From contig DNNY01000117.1 in assembly GCA_003497765.1 (NCBI GenBank), positions 1-15,168 of the forward strand: DNA of 15,168 bases, written 5' to 3'. Made by a program: the position numbers and the translations under genes. The DNA is from Oceanospirillaceae bacterium. GTDB lineage: Bacteria; Pseudomonadota; Gammaproteobacteria; Pseudomonadales; Balneatricaceae. Under the pieces are notes generated by a model. The model ran no database searches, had not been told where the DNA came from, and saw nothing but the letters and a program-made list of their open reading frames with translations. The first letter of the stretch is position 1, and each line of letters starts with the position of its first letter. Shown here one piece after another: positions 14,583 through 15,168 of this stretch.

Positions 14583-15168
14583 CTAACCACGATAATAACG
14601 CTGGGGTACAAATGGCATGGGCGCTACCCGACATGGTAACTGCTTGCCACGCACCAAAGCGAAAACCTGATTCTCTATTGTCGCTGCGGCGGTATCAATA
14701 TAGGCCATAGCGATAGGCGCTCCCAAGGTTGGACTAAAGCCACCAGAAGTAACTCTGCCAATAACTTTGCCATCAGCATCAGCGATCTCAACACCTTCAC
14801 GCACTGGCGCCCGACCTTCGGGAAGTAAACCAACCCGCAACTGCGCTGGCTGAGTCTCTAGTTCAGCAAAAATAGTCTGCGCCCCGGGAAAGCCACCCTC
14901 ACGTTCACCACCAGGGCGACGGGTCTTTTGCATCGCCCATAGGAGATTGGCGGCTACAGGGGTTGTGGTCTGGTCAAGGTCATGACCATAAAGACAAAGA
15001 CCTGCCTCTAGACGCAAAGAATCCCTCGCTCCGAGACCAATCCACTCTACTTCATCAAAGGCAACAAGGGCGGCTGCTAAAGCCTCAGCACGATCATTAG
15101 GCACAGAAATTTCAACGCCATCCTCACCGGTATAACCCGCCCGACCAACAAAGCAATCATGGCCTAAG
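14583..15168 (-). CDS. gcvT: Glycine cleavage system T protein, C-terminal half (cut by window edge)
   Basis: Aminomethyltransferase, which moves the aminomethyl carbon from the lipoyl H protein to tetrahydrofolate and releases ammonia. The frame stays open to the right edge, so the gene is incomplete at its 5' end. About 194 of a usual 360-375 residues are visible. The first visible residues include FVGRAGYTGEDG, a GcvT hallmark. The run IGLGARDSLRLEAGLCLYGHDLD follows shortly after, and GRVTSGGFSPTLG marks the C-terminal barrel. The GTG at 15104 is an internal valine codon, not the start. gcvH and gcvP are not in view. It lies 164 bases upstream of sbcB with a hairpin between, so the two are probably separate units. 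Confidence 0.95.
   Translation of the reverse strand, partial: LGHDCFVGRAGYTGEDGVEISVPNDRAEALAAALVAFDEVEWIGLGARDSLRLEAGLCLYGHDLDQTTTPVAANLLWAMQKTRRPGGEREGGFPGAQTIFAELETQPAQLRVGLLPEGRAPVREGVEIADADGKVIGRVTSGGFSPTLGAPIAMAYIDTAAATIENQVFALVRGKQLPCRVAPMPFVPQRYYRG

Noticed and set aside
15104..15104. GTG at 15104 as the start of the last gene
   Set aside because: The frame continues upstream with FVGRAGYTGEDG, conserved in GcvT, up to the window edge, so the codon is an internal valine.
1..15168. Defence system, CRISPR array, integrase, insertion sequence or prophage remnant
   Set aside because: Every long reading frame on the coding strand matches a housekeeping or envelope family, no regularly spaced repeats or terminal inverted repeats were seen, and base usage looks even across the window.

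Overview
The window is a stretch of ordinary bacterial chromosome with densely packed housekeeping genes and short intergenic gaps. I see no insertion sequence, prophage, CRISPR array, tRNA or rRNA. Protein similarity recalled from memory points to a gammaproteobacterium. NrdA and NrdB match the Escherichia coli class Ia enzymes residue by residue, and MetR, YaaA, YqaA and exonuclease I (SbcB) are typical of that class. The peroxiredoxin and ArgF look most like Pseudomonas proteins. The moderately AT-rich bases would fit a marine relative of Pseudomonas or Cellvibrio, but the genus cannot be fixed from the sequence.

Layout: (1) 1-1205: on the minus strand, a monothiol glutaredoxin (grxD) followed by a typical 2-Cys peroxiredoxin and a strong intrinsic terminator. 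(2) 1526-2449: argF on the plus strand, diverging from grxD. (3) 2483-3991: a secreted trypsin-like serine protease with PDZ-like regions, on the minus strand. (4) 4349-6728: metR and a class II DAHP synthase on the plus strand. (5) 6774-10626: the class Ia ribonucleotide reductase locus on the minus strand, in the order nrdA, nrdB, terminator, YfaE-type ferredoxin, with two NrdR boxes upstream of nrdA. (6) 10919-11530: a P-loop kinase-like protein, divergent from yaaA (11701-12480). (7) 12520-15168: on the minus strand, the 3' half of gcvT, then sbcB and a YqaA-family membrane protein.

How they work together: grxD and prx pair thiol and Fe-S chemistry with peroxide removal, and yaaA adds iron and peroxide-stress protection. 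NrdA and NrdB make deoxynucleotides, and the ferredoxin should keep the NrdB di-iron/tyrosyl cofactor alive. ArgF, the DAHP synthase, MetR and GcvT cover arginine, aromatic, methionine and one-carbon metabolism.

I found no convincing new multi-gene system. The items most worth a second look are the DEG9/DEG10-like protease, the twin NrdR boxes, the exact MetR operator that supports a shorter metR reading frame, and a GGGGTCAG hairpin that ends nrdAB and resembles RAYT-associated repeats.
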